Part shown: piece after piece, positions 9,519 through 18,361 of the stretch
How the letters are laid out: every line of letters starts with the position of its first letter
Position numbering within the stretch: the first letter of the stretch is position 1
NCBI GenBank assembly: GCA_017558005.1
Contig: JAFYWN010000003.1
Span: 36,300-100,299, forward strand
DNA: 64,000 nucleotides
Source of the DNA: Kiritimatiellia bacterium
GTDB lineage: Bacteria; Verrucomicrobiota; Kiritimatiellia; RFP12; DVOR01
Direction of reading: 5' to 3'
The notes under the pieces: model-generated
What the model saw: the letters and a program-made list of their open reading frames with translations, nothing else
Told to the model about the DNA's origin: nothing
Databases searched by the model: none
Position numbers and translations under genes: made by a program

Positions 9519-10691
9519 TTACGCCTTTTTGGCGCGACGTTCTGCAAAGGCTTTCGCAGCCTTTTGTTGTTTGGTACGCGTGGGGAAGGTCTTTTCAGAC
9601 TCCGCTTCGCGCAGTTGTTCAAGCAATTTGAGTTGGTCCTTGGTGAGGGACTGGGGTGTTTCTGCGATGAGCACAATGTGCAAGTCACCTGCGGGATGAC
9701 GCCCAATCGCGCATACACCCTGGCCTCGCAGACGTTGCACAGAGCCATTTTGGGTGCCGGGCTTAATCTTGAGCGTGCCAGTGCCATTGGGGGTCTCAAC
9801 GGGAATTTCGCCGCCGAGCGCGAGCAACACAGGCGAGACGCTTAGGCGCAGGATCAAATCTTGCCCCTCGCGTTCAAAGAGTTCGCTCTCTGCTACGGAG
9901 CAACGCAGGTAGAGGTCGCCGCGCGGTCCATTATTGTCACCCGCATTCCCCTTACCAGCCACGCGCACACTCATGCCATCTGCAATGCCCGCCGGCACAG
10001 TGACCGTAACGGTTTCATCGGAGGCAATCTTACCATCTCCGCGGCACTTGCGGCAGGGCTTTTCAATGACCGAACCGCTTCCCTGGCAGACAGGGCACGT
10101 TTGCTGGAACATGCCGAAGAAGCCGCCGCGCTGTTGCACCACGCCCGAACCGCCACAGTGCTTACACGTGGCGCGTTTCGAACCCGCCTCTGCGCCCGAG
10201 CCATTACAGTCAGGGCAGGAGACCGCCGCATGGATGCGGATGTCTTTTTGGATGCCAAAGAGGGCGTCTTCAAAGGAGAGGCGAATGCGCATCTCGGTGT
10301 CTTCGCCACGCTGCGGCGCATTGGGGTCTCTGCGACGACCACCGCCGCCAAAACCAAACCCACCCCCGAAGCCACCGCCGAAGAATTGGTTCAGGATGTC
10401 ATTGAGGTCTGCGCCATGCGTGAAGTCGCGGTCAAAGTTAAAGCCACCGCCACCGAAGGCATTCTTCATGCCATCGTGACCATACTGGTCATACATCCGA
10501 CGCTTCGATTCATCGGAGAGCACCTCGTATGCCTCAGAAGCTTCCTTAAACTTCTCTTCCGCTTCCTTATCACCCTGATTGCGGTCGGGGTGATACTTCA
10601 TGGCTAACTTACGATAAGCCTTCTTAATCGCCTCAGCGTCGGCACTCTTTTCTACGCCGAGCACTTCATAGTAATCGCGTTTTGCGGCCAT
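9519..10691 (-). CDS. dnaJ: Hsp40 co-chaperone DnaJ
   Basis: 390 residues, the J-protein that delivers unfolded clients to DnaK and triggers its ATPase. The J domain (1-~70) has HPD at 34-36. A Gly/Phe-rich linker with several GGGF repeats follows (~78-120). Four zinc-binding repeats are complete: [24 protein letters not shown] and CRKCRGDG, at 159-220. The two C-terminal substrate-binding domains follow, and the tail is Lys/Ala-rich ([18 protein letters not shown]). All key residues are present. It lies 3 bases after grpE; dnaK is not in this window. Confidence 0.98.
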   Translation of the reverse strand: MAAKRDYYEVLGVEKSADAEAIKKAYRKLAMKYHPDRNQGDKEAEEKFKEASEAYEVLSDESKRRMYDQYGHDGMKNAFGGGGFNFDRDFTHGADLNDILNQFFGGGFGGGFGFGGGGRRRDPNAPQRGEDTEMRIRLSFEDALFGIQKDIRIHAAVSCPDCNGSGAEAGSKRATCKHCGGSGVVQQRGGFFGMFQQTCPVCQGSGSVIEKPCRKCRGDGKIASDETVTVTVPAGIADGMSVRVAGKGNAGDNNGPRGDLYLRCSVAESELFEREGQDLILRLSVSPVLLALGGEIPVETPNGTGTLKIKPGTQNGSVQRLRGQGVCAIGRHPAGDLHIVLIAETPQSLTKDQLKLLEQLREAESEKTFPTRTKQQKAAKAFAERRAKKA

Positions 10692-10694
10692 GGG

Positions 10695-11303
10695 TTATGC
10701 CTCCTGCGATGCGGCCTCTGCGGCGGGTTCTGCGGGAGCAGGCGCGCCAGCCGACACAATCACCTGTGCCGGACGCACCACCTTGCCGCCGAGCTTCCAC
10801 CCCTTGCGGAACTGATTGACCACGCAGCCCTGTGCAATTTCAGCATGCGGCATCATCGAGAGCGCTTCGTGCGCCATCGGATCAAAGGTCGTCCCCGCAG
10901 GAGCATCAATGAGCTCTGCTCCAGACTGTTCCAAGACCTTGCGGAATTCCCCCGCAATCATCTTCACACCCTGCACAAACGGCGAATCATCCTGAGCCGC
11001 CATCAAGGCCATTTCAAAATTGTCAAACACGGGCAGAAGCGCATTTAAAAGACGCTCATTAGCGCGCGCCGTGCGTTCTTCCAATTCACGCGCCTGACGC
11101 TTGCGCATATTGTCAAAATCGGCCATCAAGCGCATATGGCGCTCCTTTGCCGCCGCCAAATCTGCCACTAAAGTCTCTACCGAAGGCACCTCCTGTGCGG
11201 CCACCTCAGGGGTCGCTTCCTCTGTCTTCACTTCAGGCGCCGCCGTTTCTGCGGCGGGTTGCACCTGTTCTTGTGCTTCGGGATGTACATTTTCGTCTGT
11301 CAT
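10695..11303 (-). CDS. grpE: DnaK nucleotide exchange factor GrpE
   Basis: 202 residues. The start MTDENVHPEAQ at 11303 is preceded by AAAGGAGT; an upstream in-frame start would have no such site. The N-terminal ~50 residues are an acidic Glu/Ala/Gln-rich tail. They are followed by the long dimerisation helix (AKERHMRLMADFDNMRKRQARELEE) and the C-terminal beta domain with GTTFDPMAHEALSMM and VVNQFRKGWKLGGKVVRPAQV, the GrpE signature. It exchanges ADP on DnaK during refolding. First gene of grpE-dnaJ(-purB). A sigma-70-like promoter is seen, but no CIRCE inverted repeat. Confidence 0.97.
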   Translation of the reverse strand: MTDENVHPEAQEQVQPAAETAAPEVKTEEATPEVAAQEVPSVETLVADLAAAKERHMRLMADFDNMRKRQARELEERTARANERLLNALLPVFDNFEMALMAAQDDSPFVQGVKMIAGEFRKVLEQSGAELIDAPAGTTFDPMAHEALSMMPHAEIAQGCVVNQFRKGWKLGGKVVRPAQVIVSAGAPAPAEPAAEAASQEA

Positions 11304-11422
11304 ATCACTAAGACTCCTTTGGTCGAGCAACACACCATCCTTACATTCTTGCGTACTCTAAAAACGCTCGCGCCCGCATAGGCGCCCGTGTGCCCGTCAA
11401 ATTAAGGTAATAATCGCCCATC

Positions 11423-11451
11423 AGTATACCATAAATCCACCCCACCCTCAA
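11423..11451 (-). promoter_or_regulatory. Promoter of grpE-dnaJ
   Basis: On the minus strand TTGAGG (11451-11446), a 17-base spacer, then TATACT (11428-11423), itself preceded by TGG as in extended -10 promoters. The leader to grpE is ~113 bases. No CIRCE element is visible, so heat control, if any, would use another mechanism. Confidence 0.6.
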
Positions 11452-11591
11452 AGCCGTAGGATGATTTTAACCCCTCTGTGACAAGACAACACCCCTCAAA
11501 CAAACACGCTTCTCCACACGGTGCTCCGTAGCCTGCCATCCCCGCCTCACCCAGCGCCCCTTTTCTCTGTGCCCTGTTATACTCGGGATAA

Positions 11592-11630
11592 ACCAAACAA
11601 CGGGGACGCTGCGCTCCCCGCTCCCCTCGC
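11592..11630 (+). repeat. 39 bp GC-rich repeat, copy 1
   Basis: Thirty-nine bases (starting ACCAAACAACGGGG) identical to 46026-46064 in the same orientation. They contain the imperfect palindrome GGGGACGCTGCGCTCCCC. Both copies lie next to the larger non-coding elements and look like members of a REP-like dispersed family. Confidence 0.8.
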
Positions 11631-11886
11631 TTCCCATGCGCAGCATGTGTCAGAGCCGCGGGCTCATGATGCTCCTCATCACTCGCCCCTCCAGACTGAG
11701 CATGTGTCAGAAGGAGCGCGTGCGCTCCGTCCGTTCCTCGGCGTAGCCGTGGAGAGGCGTTCAAAATTAAATTTAAAGGTCTAAACTCCACACACACTTC
11801 TAGTGTAACAAAATGGGGACAAGTAGTCAAGTTTGCCGACCCAGGTAAGCGAAAATTTCGCGATAAGTAGGCGAAATTTCTGCTTG

Positions 11887-11975
11887 AAAATCGGCGACTT
11901 TGGTCACCCAATTTCGCTGACTTTGCTCAGGAATTTCGCTGATATTGCTCACCAATTTCGCTGATATTGACCCGA
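11887..11975 (+). repeat. Four tandem 22-23 bp iterons
   Basis: Four head-to-tail units starting at 11887, 11910, 11932 and 11954. Units 2-4 share AATTTCGCTGA(C/T)(A/T)TTG followed by CTCAGG, CTCACC or ACCCG. Unit 1 is more diverged (AAAATCGGCGACTTTGGTCACCC). The period of two helical turns suits protein binding on one DNA face. Confidence 0.75.
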
Positions 11976-12202
11976 AATTGCTTTAGCTTTTCCCCAAAAA
12001 GCTGCTACCTGTTGATAACTTTTCTATCACTCTGGGTCCAAAATTTCGCAAGGAAGCCGCTGTGGCGGAGTTAATTTTGCCCCATTTTTACATTATCCCT
12101 TTCTCCTTAAAGGAGTTATGCATTTTTGCTAACCTCGTCATTTTCGCCCTAAAAACCGTCACCGCGCCGAAGTTTTTCCAAAAAACTGCGTCGAAAACAT
12201 TC

Positions 12203-12244
12203 CATTGTTGATAACTTGTTGATAACTCAAAAAAGTTTTCAACA
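12203..12244 (+). other. 42 bp conserved core with DnaA-box-like pair and palindrome
   Basis: This sequence is identical to the reverse complement of 46167-46208. It holds two TGTTGATAA sites 11 bases apart (12206, 12217); the complement TTATCAACA is one base from the DnaA box TTATCCACA. It also holds a palindrome with 11-base arms (12217-12227, 12234-12244, one mismatch) around CAAAAA. A third TTATCAACA complement lies at 12010-12018. Confidence 0.75.
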
Positions 12245-12514
12245 AGCAAAAAATCGCCAAAATTTTCAAAAAAGTGAACTTTTCGCGCACGGGGTTTTGA
12301 AGCGAAAATGGGGTGAAAAGGGAGACGCGATAAGAGGAGGGGTGGGTGCGTCATCTCCGCTTGAAAAATGTGAAAAAATGATGTTCGCACCGTCTTCTGA
12401 ATCGACGATTGGGGATAATCTCGTTGCGTCAGGGAGTGAAACGGCTGGCAGACGCGCCCCATGACCTAGCGCCCATTTTCAGGATCACCATGTTTCCCCT
12501 GATTGACGCGGGCT

Positions 12515-12558
12515 TCCATTTTAGAAAACTCCGCAAATGCGGGAAAATCTAAAATGGA
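12515..12558. other. Long AT/GC stem-loop
   Basis: TCCATTTTAGA (12515-12525) pairs perfectly with TCTAAAATGGA (12548-12558). A second inner stem (about 12531-12545) closes on an AAAT loop. It has no T-run, so it is not an ordinary terminator. From here to 12820 no gene is supported; the stretch holds GCGCGCGC runs near 12740 and 12800 and a short GTCTTA/TAAGAC stem. Confidence 0.5.
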
Positions 12559-12820
12559 TGAAGATTATGCAGTTTAGATAATGTTATGCATTATTTACTT
12601 TTGGATGAACTTCAGATGATGGACTCATTTGAAGCGGTATTAAGTGGATTTTAATATTAGAAATTTAGACGACTATTACCAGTGAAGCGCTTTGTGCTCC
12701 AGGCTTCGGTTTTAAAAAATCTCTACCTACTTAATAAACGCGCGCGCGTAAGAGGGTGAGGTGTGGGGGATGGAGCAGTCTTATACAATTAGTAAGACGC
12801 GCGCGCAATGGAGAGGAAAC

Positions 12821-13094
12821 GCCTTGACTAAGGGGTGGTCGCTTTGAGGGCGGTAGGTAAGGGGGGGCACGCCTCGACTGGGGGTGTTCTCTTTGAGGCG
12901 CGGTAAGCAAGGGGAGTGGGGACATGTCCTTAGTTGTCGGGTGCGCTTTTAACGGGCGGCAGCTCAATGCACGTAAGGGGAGGGGCTCGTCCTCGGTCAA
13001 AGGGTGGTCGCTTTGAGGGCGGTAGATAAGGGGAGGGTGGATCGTCCTCAAGCAAAGGGTGGCTTCTTTGAGGGAGGTAAATTTAAGGGGTGGT
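12821..13094 (+). repeat. Five degenerate tandem repeats upstream of fusA
   Basis: Units begin at 12821, 12871, 12926, 12989 and 13044 (periods 50, 55, 63, 55, ~51). Shared order in each: G(T/C)C(T/C)T(C/T)G or similar, an AAGGGTGG-like block, CTTTGAGGGCGGTA, then AAGGGG. The units are purine-rich on the plus strand. No reading frame runs through them. They end 30 bases before the fusA promoter. Confidence 0.65.
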
Positions 13095-13123
13095 AAAAAT
13101 TCTAAAAAAGCGAAAAAAGGGGG

Positions 13124-13153
13124 TTGCGTTAAAAGCGTGTGGTGTGATATAGT
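13124..13153 (+). promoter_or_regulatory. Promoter of fusA and the ribosomal block
   Basis: TTGCGT (13124-13129), an 18-base spacer and TATAGT (13148-13153) preceded by TGA, giving both a -35 and an extended -10. The leader to fusA is about 77 bases. It is the only clear promoter before the 14 kb block up to map. Confidence 0.6.
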
Positions 13154-13236
13154 AATGAGACCTTTTGGAATAGCAAGGTAATTCGTAGCTCTTTGACATC
13201 ATTTAAGTCCGCGAATCGGACGTAACAGAGGAAAAC

Positions 13237-15306
13237 ATGGCCACAGGCATGGAACAGATTCGGAATATCGGTATCGTCGCCCACATCGATGCGGGAAAGA
13301 CGACTACGACCGAGCGTATCCTCTTTTACGCTGGTATGACCCATCGTCTCGGTAACGTAGACGAAGGTAATACGGTGACGGACTGGATGATTCAAGAGCG
13401 TGAACGCGGCATCACGATCACTTCTGCCGCTATCACTTGCGCATGGCGCGACACCCAAATTAATCTGATTGACACTCCCGGGCACGTTGACTTCACAATG
13501 GAAGTCGAGCGTGCCCTTCGCGTGCTTGATGGCGCGGTAGGTGTGTTTTGTGCAGTGGGTGGTGTGCAGCCGCAGTCTGAGACGGTGTGGCGTCAGGCTG
13601 ACCGTTATCACGTTTCTCGCATCGCTTTTGTGAATAAGATGGACCGTATGGGGGCAAATTTTGACCGTGCGGTTTCGGAAATGCGTGAAAAGTTGGGCGC
13701 GAATGCCGTGCCGGTGATGATGCCGGTGGGGGCGGCCGAGACTTATGCAGGTGAAATTGATTTGATTTCGCTTTCGTATCGTCGTTACTTGGATGAAGAA
13801 GGAAAGTCTTTTGAGGATGGGGCAGTGCCCGCAGAGTTGGCAGATGCAGCTCAGGCGGCGCATGAAGCATTGCTTGAGGCTTTGGCTGAAGTAGACGATA
13901 CGTTCATGGAAGCGTACCTGGAAGATCCGGAACAGGATGTGGCCTCCGTGCGTGCGGCAATTCGTCGTGCAGTGGTGGCTCAGACGATGGTGCCGGTCTT
14001 CTGTGGGTCTTCGTTGCGCAACAAGGGCGTTCAGGCGCTGTTGGATGGCATCGTGGACTTTTTGCCCTCGCCGGGTGAGCGTAAGGCGCCGGTGGGGACG
14101 AATGTGAAGACGAATGCGGATGAGGAGATTGAGACGACCGCTACGGCGCCCTTGTCCTCGCTCGTTTTCAAGATTGCGACCGATCCCTACATGGGCCGTC
14201 TCTTCTTCGTGCGCGTTTATGGCGGTGCGTTGAAGAAGGGCCAGAATGTTTACAACCCCCGCACGCGGAAGCGTGAGCGCATCATGAAGCTCTTGCGCGT
14301 GAAGTCGGACGAAGAAGAGGAATTGGATGTCCTCGACGCGGGCGACATCGGTGCAGTGGTGGGATTGAAGGAAGTCACCACGGGTGACACGCTCTGCGTG
14401 GAAAATCGTCCGGTGGCTTTGATGGGCATTACCGCTCCGGAACCGGTGATGTTCATGGCAATCGAACCGAAGAGCACGGCGGAAAAGGATAAGTTGATTG
14501 CAGCATTGGATCAGCTTGCAGCCGAAGACCCGACGTGCCAAGTCCGTACGGACGCAGATTCCGGACAAAAGATTTTATGCGGTATGGGCGAGCTCCATCT
14601 GGAGATTCTCGTCGACCGCTTGAAACGTGAGTTCAATGTAATGGCGAACACAGGTAAGCCGATGGTTTCTTACTATGAAACCGTTTCGGCCACTGCCCGC
14701 CAGACGTACACGTTCGACCGCGAAATCGCCGGGCGTCGACACTATGTGACGCTGACTCTGGAGGTTTCTCCGATTGAACGCGGCAAAGGCCGACAGGCAG
14801 AAGTTGCGAAATCCGCACTTAAACGCTTGCCAAAGCCGGAGTTTTCTGCTATTATAACGAACGCTTTATTTGACGCAATAGCGACTGGCGTGTTGGCACG
14901 CTTCCCGATGACGGATGTGAAAGCAGAGGTCATTGATTGCGTCATACTGGACGAAGAGACGGCTTCAGACGTCGCTTTTAGAAGCGCCGCCGTCATGGGA
15001 TTCAGGGAAACCGCACTTGCGGCCCAGCCCGAATTACTGGAGCCTATCATGTCCCTCGACATCGTAACGCCACCGGAGTACGTGGGTGACATTATGGGGG
15101 ACATTAACAGCCGCCGTGGCCAGGTGTGCGACATGGATATGAAGGGTGACCTTCAGAACGTCCGCGCACGCGTGCCTTTGGCGGAACTGTTCGGGTATGC
15201 TACGGCGATCCGTTCGCTTTCACGCGGACGAGCCAGCTACACGATGGAAACCGGCGCGTTCGCAGTGGTGCCCAGAACAGTTAAAGAAGAACTACTCAAC
15301 AGGTAA
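13237..15306 (+). CDS. fusA: Translation elongation factor G
   Basis: 689 residues, the GTPase that moves tRNAs and mRNA through the ribosome. The G domain carries AHIDAGKT (15-22), DTPGH (79-83) and NKMD (133-136). Domain II and the C-terminal domains are complete, including [30 protein letters not shown] and the closing [12 protein letters not shown]. The ATG follows AGAGGAAAAC. Unusually, neither rpsL nor rpsG precedes it and tuf does not follow. Instead rpsJ begins 7 bases after its stop, so EF-G leads the S10 operon here. Confidence 0.97.
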   Translation: MATGMEQIRNIGIVAHIDAGKTTTTERILFYAGMTHRLGNVDEGNTVTDWMIQERERGITITSAAITCAWRDTQINLIDTPGHVDFTMEVERALRVLDGAVGVFCAVGGVQPQSETVWRQADRYHVSRIAFVNKMDRMGANFDRAVSEMREKLGANAVPVMMPVGAAETYAGEIDLISLSYRRYLDEEGKSFEDGAVPAELADAAQAAHEALLEALAEVDDTFMEAYLEDPEQDVASVRAAIRRAVVAQTMVPVFCGSSLRNKGVQALLDGIVDFLPSPGERKAPVGTNVKTNADEEIETTATAPLSSLVFKIATDPYMGRLFFVRVYGGALKKGQNVYNPRTRKRERIMKLLRVKSDEEEELDVLDAGDIGAVVGLKEVTTGDTLCVENRPVALMGITAPEPVMFMAIEPKSTAEKDKLIAALDQLAAEDPTCQVRTDADSGQKILCGMGELHLEILVDRLKREFNVMANTGKPMVSYYETVSATARQTYTFDREIAGRRHYVTLTLEVSPIERGKGRQAEVAKSALKRLPKPEFSAIITNALFDAIATGVLARFPMTDVKAEVIDCVILDEETASDVAFRSAAVMGFRETALAAQPELLEPIMSLDIVTPPEYVGDIMGDINSRRGQVCDMDMKGDLQNVRARVPLAELFGYATAIRSLSRGRASYTMETGAFAVVPRTVKEELLNR

Positions 15307-15313
15307 TGTGAGA

Positions 15314-15625
15314 ATGCAAAGTAGTCAACGCATACGCATTCGCTTGCAGGCGTACGACCACAAAGTGCTGGATCAGGCCGTGGGTGCTATCCTCGACACG
15401 GCTATCAGCACGGGTGCGCAGATTGTGGGACCGATCCCGCTTCCGACCCGCATTGAGCGTTTCACGGTGAATCGCTCTCCGCACGTGGATAAGAAATCCA
15501 TGGATCAGTTCGAGATGCGCACACACAAGCGCTTGCTCGATATCGTGGGGCCGACGGCAAAGACTGTCGATGAGCTCAAGAAACTGAACCTGCCCGCCGG
15601 CGTGGACATCACCATTCGCATCTAA
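15314..15625 (+). CDS. rpsJ: 30S ribosomal protein S10
   Basis: 103 residues from the ATG at 15314. A GTG two codons earlier is possible, and the frame also runs far back into fusA but is not coding there. [16 protein letters not shown] at the start, [17 protein letters not shown] in the middle and the ending [11 protein letters not shown] are standard S10. It sits in the 30S head and in other bacteria also joins the NusB antitermination complex. First gene of the S10 cluster, 7 bases after fusA. Confidence 0.97.
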   Translation: MQSSQRIRIRLQAYDHKVLDQAVGAILDTAISTGAQIVGPIPLPTRIERFTVNRSPHVDKKSMDQFEMRTHKRLLDIVGPTAKTVDELKKLNLPAGVDITIRI

Positions 15626-15636
15626 AGGAGTGACCC

Positions 15637-16272
15637 ATGCAAGGCTTGATTGGTAAGAAAATCGGTATGACCCAGGTTTGGGACGACAATGGCGTCGCGG
15701 TTCCCGTGACGGTGATTGAAGTCGGCCCTTGCCCGGTGGTTCAGGTTAAGACCATTGAAAACGACGGCTACGTGGCCGCCCAGCTCGGCTTTGTGCCCCA
15801 GAAGGCACAGCGTTTGAGCAAGGCTGAGCGCACGCGCTTTGAAAAGGCCGGCGTTGAAGCTCAGAAGATCCTCGCGGAATTCACCCCCGACAGCGCAGAT
15901 GAAGTGAAGGCTGGTGATATCATCACCGCTGCAGCGCTCGACGGCGTCGCATATGTCGACGTTCAGGCAACCACCAAGGGCCGCGGTTTCGCGGGTGTCG
16001 TCCGTCGCTTCGGCTTCGCGGGCGGTCCTCACGGCCACGGCGGTCACTCCAAGCGCCGCCCCGGCGGTATCGCTGCTCGTGACCTTCCCGGCTGGGTTGA
16101 AAAAGGCAAGAAGATGCCCGGACACATGGGCTGCGTGGTTCGCACCACCCAGAACGTCCGCGTGGTCAAACTGATTGCAGAAGAAAATTTGATTCTTCTT
16201 CACGGCGCAGTCCCCGGTCCTAACGGTGGCATCGTCCGTGTTACGAAGGCTCTCAAGAAGGCTTCCAAGTAA
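15637..16272 (+). CDS. rplC: 50S ribosomal protein L3
   Basis: 211 residues after AAAGGAGTGACCC. The start MQGLIGKKIGMTQVW and the central GFAGVVRRFGFAGGPHGHGGH loop, which reaches towards the peptidyl transferase centre, identify L3, one of the first proteins to bind 23S rRNA. The stop codon TAA shares a base with the ATG of rplD, so the two are coupled. Confidence 0.98.
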   Translation: MQGLIGKKIGMTQVWDDNGVAVPVTVIEVGPCPVVQVKTIENDGYVAAQLGFVPQKAQRLSKAERTRFEKAGVEAQKILAEFTPDSADEVKAGDIITAAALDGVAYVDVQATTKGRGFAGVVRRFGFAGGPHGHGGHSKRRPGGIAARDLPGWVEKGKKMPGHMGCVVRTTQNVRVVKLIAEENLILLHGAVPGPNGGIVRVTKALKKASK

Positions 16273-16937
16273 TGAGCACGATCAAAGTTTATGACAAGAC
16301 CGGTGCGGCGACGGGCGAAAAGTCCATCGAAGCTGCACAGCTCGTTCTCGACCGTGGTGAGCAGGCTGTTAAGGATACCGTCGTGGCTATCCTCAATGGC
16401 TATCGCGCTGGCACGGCCAAGACGAAAAACAAGTCCGAAGTTTCCGGAACCGGCAAGAAGCCCTGGAAGCAGAAGGGCACCGGCCGTTCTTCCTTCGGTA
16501 GCTCGCGCAACCCCGTGTGGCGCGGCGGTGGTGTGGCTTTCGGCCCCGTCCCCCGTGACTACTCCCAGAAGGTGAACAAGAAGGTGGCAGCATTGGCGTT
16601 CGCCCGTGCACTCAGCGACAAGATCGCCGCAGGCGAACTCGTCCTCGTGGATGCACTCGCATACGACGAACCCAAGACCAAGACTGCAGCCGCTATGTTC
16701 AAGGCCATGGGCATCGAGCGCTCCTGCCTCGTGATCGTCGACGACGACGCTTCCAGCACGGACGCTAACGACAACTTCTTCCTCGCCGCTTCCAACCTCC
16801 CTAACGTGAGCTTGGCCGCTGCTGGCGAAACGGACGTCTACATGCTCTGCCGCTACAAGACCATCGTGGTCACCGAAAAGGCTTTCGAAGCGCTCCTCGC
16901 TCGTATGGCTCGCGTGACCGGAAAGGCTGACAAGTAA
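16272..16937 (+). CDS. rplD: 50S ribosomal protein L4
   Basis: 221 residues. The extended loop SEVSGTGKKPWKQKGTGRSS, which lines the nascent peptide tunnel, and RNPVWRGGGVAFGPVPRDYS are diagnostic. In E. coli L4 represses the S10 operon through its leader; no such leader can be recognised before fusA here. It overlaps by one base at each end with rplC and rplW. Confidence 0.98.
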   Translation: MSTIKVYDKTGAATGEKSIEAAQLVLDRGEQAVKDTVVAILNGYRAGTAKTKNKSEVSGTGKKPWKQKGTGRSSFGSSRNPVWRGGGVAFGPVPRDYSQKVNKKVAALAFARALSDKIAAGELVLVDALAYDEPKTKTAAAMFKAMGIERSCLVIVDDDASSTDANDNFFLAASNLPNVSLAAAGETDVYMLCRYKTIVVTEKAFEALLARMARVTGKADK

Positions 16938-17209
16938 TGACCACGATCATCCGCAAGGTCTCCGTGACGGAGAAGGGCGCCATCATCGGCGCTAACAACC
17001 AGTACATGCTTGAAGTCGCACCCTCTGCGACCAAGCCCGAAATCCGCGCGGCAGTTGAAGCGCAGTTCGGCGTGCACGTCGTCAGCGTGAACACCGCCAA
17101 CTATCGCAGCCGCACGGTCGCTACGCGCACTCGTCGCACCACCACCACTCAGGCGTGGAAGCGTGCTATCGTCACCCTTCGTGACGGCGAGCGCATTGAA
17201 ATCGTTTAA
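16937..17209 (+). CDS. rplW: 50S ribosomal protein L23
   Basis: 90 residues. It lies at the exit of the peptide tunnel, where trigger factor and SRP dock. The fold order is visible: [22 protein letters not shown], then [21 protein letters not shown] and a basic loop ([20 protein letters not shown]). The start overlaps the rplD stop by one base. It is short but of normal length for the family. Confidence 0.95.
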   Translation: MTTIIRKVSVTEKGAIIGANNQYMLEVAPSATKPEIRAAVEAQFGVHVVSVNTANYRSRTVATRTRRTTTTQAWKRAIVTLRDGERIEIV

Positions 17210-17229
17210 GGCCAAAGGACATCCTATCT

Positions 17230-18054
17230 ATGGCACTGAAGAACTATAAAGCCCGCAGCCCAGGCATGCGCTTCCGCGTGTCGCAGGTGCGCACCCATCT
17301 CTCCAAGGAGAAGCCGGTCGCTCACTTGACGCTTGCCAAGAACAGCTGCGCAGGCCGTAACAATACCGGTCGCATCACGGTCCGCCACCGTGGCGGCGGC
17401 GTTCGTCGTCGCTTCCGCATCGTGGACTTCCTTCGCGACAAGCACGGCATCCCGGCGAAAGTCGCCGCGCTCTGCTACGATCCTAACCGCACCGCTAACC
17501 TCGCTCTCTTGAATTACGCGGACGGTGAAAAGCGCTACATCCTCGCCCCTGAAGGCCTCAAGGTCGGCATGACCGTGGTCTCTGGCCCCGAAGCTGAACC
17601 CGTGGTGGGCAACGCCCTCCCGCTCGAAAAGATTCCGCTGGGCATGGCGCTTCACAACGTTGAACTCGTCCCCGGTAAGGGCGCCCAGATGGTGCGTTCC
17701 GCCGGTACCAGCTGCACCCTCATGGCTCGCGCTAACGGCATGGCAACGCTTCGTTTGCCCTCCGGCGAAGTGCGCATGGTCTCCGTGGCTTGCATGGCCA
17801 CCATCGGCGCCGTGGGTGAAGGTGACTGGTCGGGCGTGAAGTTCGGTAAAGCCGGCCGCAAACGCCTCCTCGGCATTCGTCCGACGGTCCGCGGTGTGGC
17901 AATGAACCCTGTTGACCACCCGATGGGCGGTGGTGAAGGTCGTACCTCTGGTGGTAGCCATCCGCGCAGCCCCTGGGGCAAGCTCGCTAAGGGCGGCAAG
18001 ACCCGTAATCGCCGTAAGAACAGCAACCGCTTTATTGTCAAGCGTAGAAAGTAA
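17230..18054 (+). CDS. rplB: 50S ribosomal protein L2
   Basis: 274 residues. It stabilises subunit joining and the peptidyl transferase centre. Hallmarks are [21 protein letters not shown] near 40-60, the [18 protein letters not shown] segment, and the C-terminal [21 protein letters not shown] containing the essential His near the catalytic centre. It ends in the usual basic tail. The ATG follows AAAGGACATCCTATCT. Confidence 0.98.
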   Translation: MALKNYKARSPGMRFRVSQVRTHLSKEKPVAHLTLAKNSCAGRNNTGRITVRHRGGGVRRRFRIVDFLRDKHGIPAKVAALCYDPNRTANLALLNYADGEKRYILAPEGLKVGMTVVSGPEAEPVVGNALPLEKIPLGMALHNVELVPGKGAQMVRSAGTSCTLMARANGMATLRLPSGEVRMVSVACMATIGAVGEGDWSGVKFGKAGRKRLLGIRPTVRGVAMNPVDHPMGGGEGRTSGGSHPRSPWGKLAKGGKTRNRRKNSNRFIVKRRK

Positions 18055-18063
18055 GACACCACT

Positions 18064-18342
18064 ATGGCACGTTCTATTAAGAAAGGCCCTTACGTTGAAG
18101 ATTCCCTCCTGAAGAAGGTGGAGAAGATGAACGCTTCGGGCAAGAAACTGCCGATCAAGACCTGGTCGCGCCGCTCGATGGTGCTCCCCGAATTCGTTGG
18201 GCACACCTTCGCCATTCATAACGGCAAGCAGCACATGCCGGTGTTCATTACCGAAAATATGGTCGGTCACCGCTTGGGCGAATTTGCTAACACCCGCACC
18301 TTCAAGGCCCATGGTGGCCTTACCGAGAAGGCTGGACGCTAA
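18064..18342 (+). CDS. rpsS: 30S ribosomal protein S19
   Basis: 92 residues. [19 protein letters not shown] at the start and [31 protein letters not shown] are S19 signatures. S19 pairs with S13 in the 30S head near the A site. Nine bases after rplB. Confidence 0.98.
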   Translation: MARSIKKGPYVEDSLLKKVEKMNASGKKLPIKTWSRRSMVLPEFVGHTFAIHNGKQHMPVFITENMVGHRLGEFANTRTFKAHGGLTEKAGR

Positions 18343-18361
18343 GTAAGGAAGAGGGATAACA

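Larger units (their letters stand above)
11700..12260 (+). repeat. Compound non-coding element, copy A
   Basis: About 560 bases without a convincing gene, matching the reverse complement of 46150-46745 block by block in the same order. The order is a GGAGCG...CGCTCC palindrome followed by GTCCGTTC, then AGTGTAACAAAA, 22 bp iterons, TGTTGATAACTTTT, GCGGAGTTAATTTT, a small AT palindrome ending in GTTATG, AAAAAACTGCGTCGA, and an identical 42-base core. Spacing is similar while linkers have diverged. There is no transposase and no target-site duplication that I can see. Its function is unknown; origin-like, RNA or mobile-repeat explanations are all open. Confidence 0.7.

Noticed and set aside
11304..11419. 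Small minus-strand frame (26 codons) between the grpE promoter and grpE
   Set aside because: Its ATG lies only one base after the -10 box, too close to be on the transcript, and it has no Shine-Dalgarno.
11402..11911. 169-codon minus-strand open frame in the repeat region
   Set aside because: It runs through palindromes and the grpE promoter, has no ribosome-binding site and no protein-like pattern.
12117..12131. Mini-frame ATG CAT TTT TGC TAA after AAAGGAG in element A
   Set aside because: The matching site in element B encodes a different, shorter peptide; too short to support translation, although the palindrome around it is noted.
12088..12462. 124-codon minus-strand open frame
   Set aside because: It crosses the 42-base core and other non-coding modules, and the related copy at 46 kb does not keep the frame.
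13129..14568. 479-codon minus-strand open frame
   Set aside because: Antisense to fusA; composition of a shadow frame.
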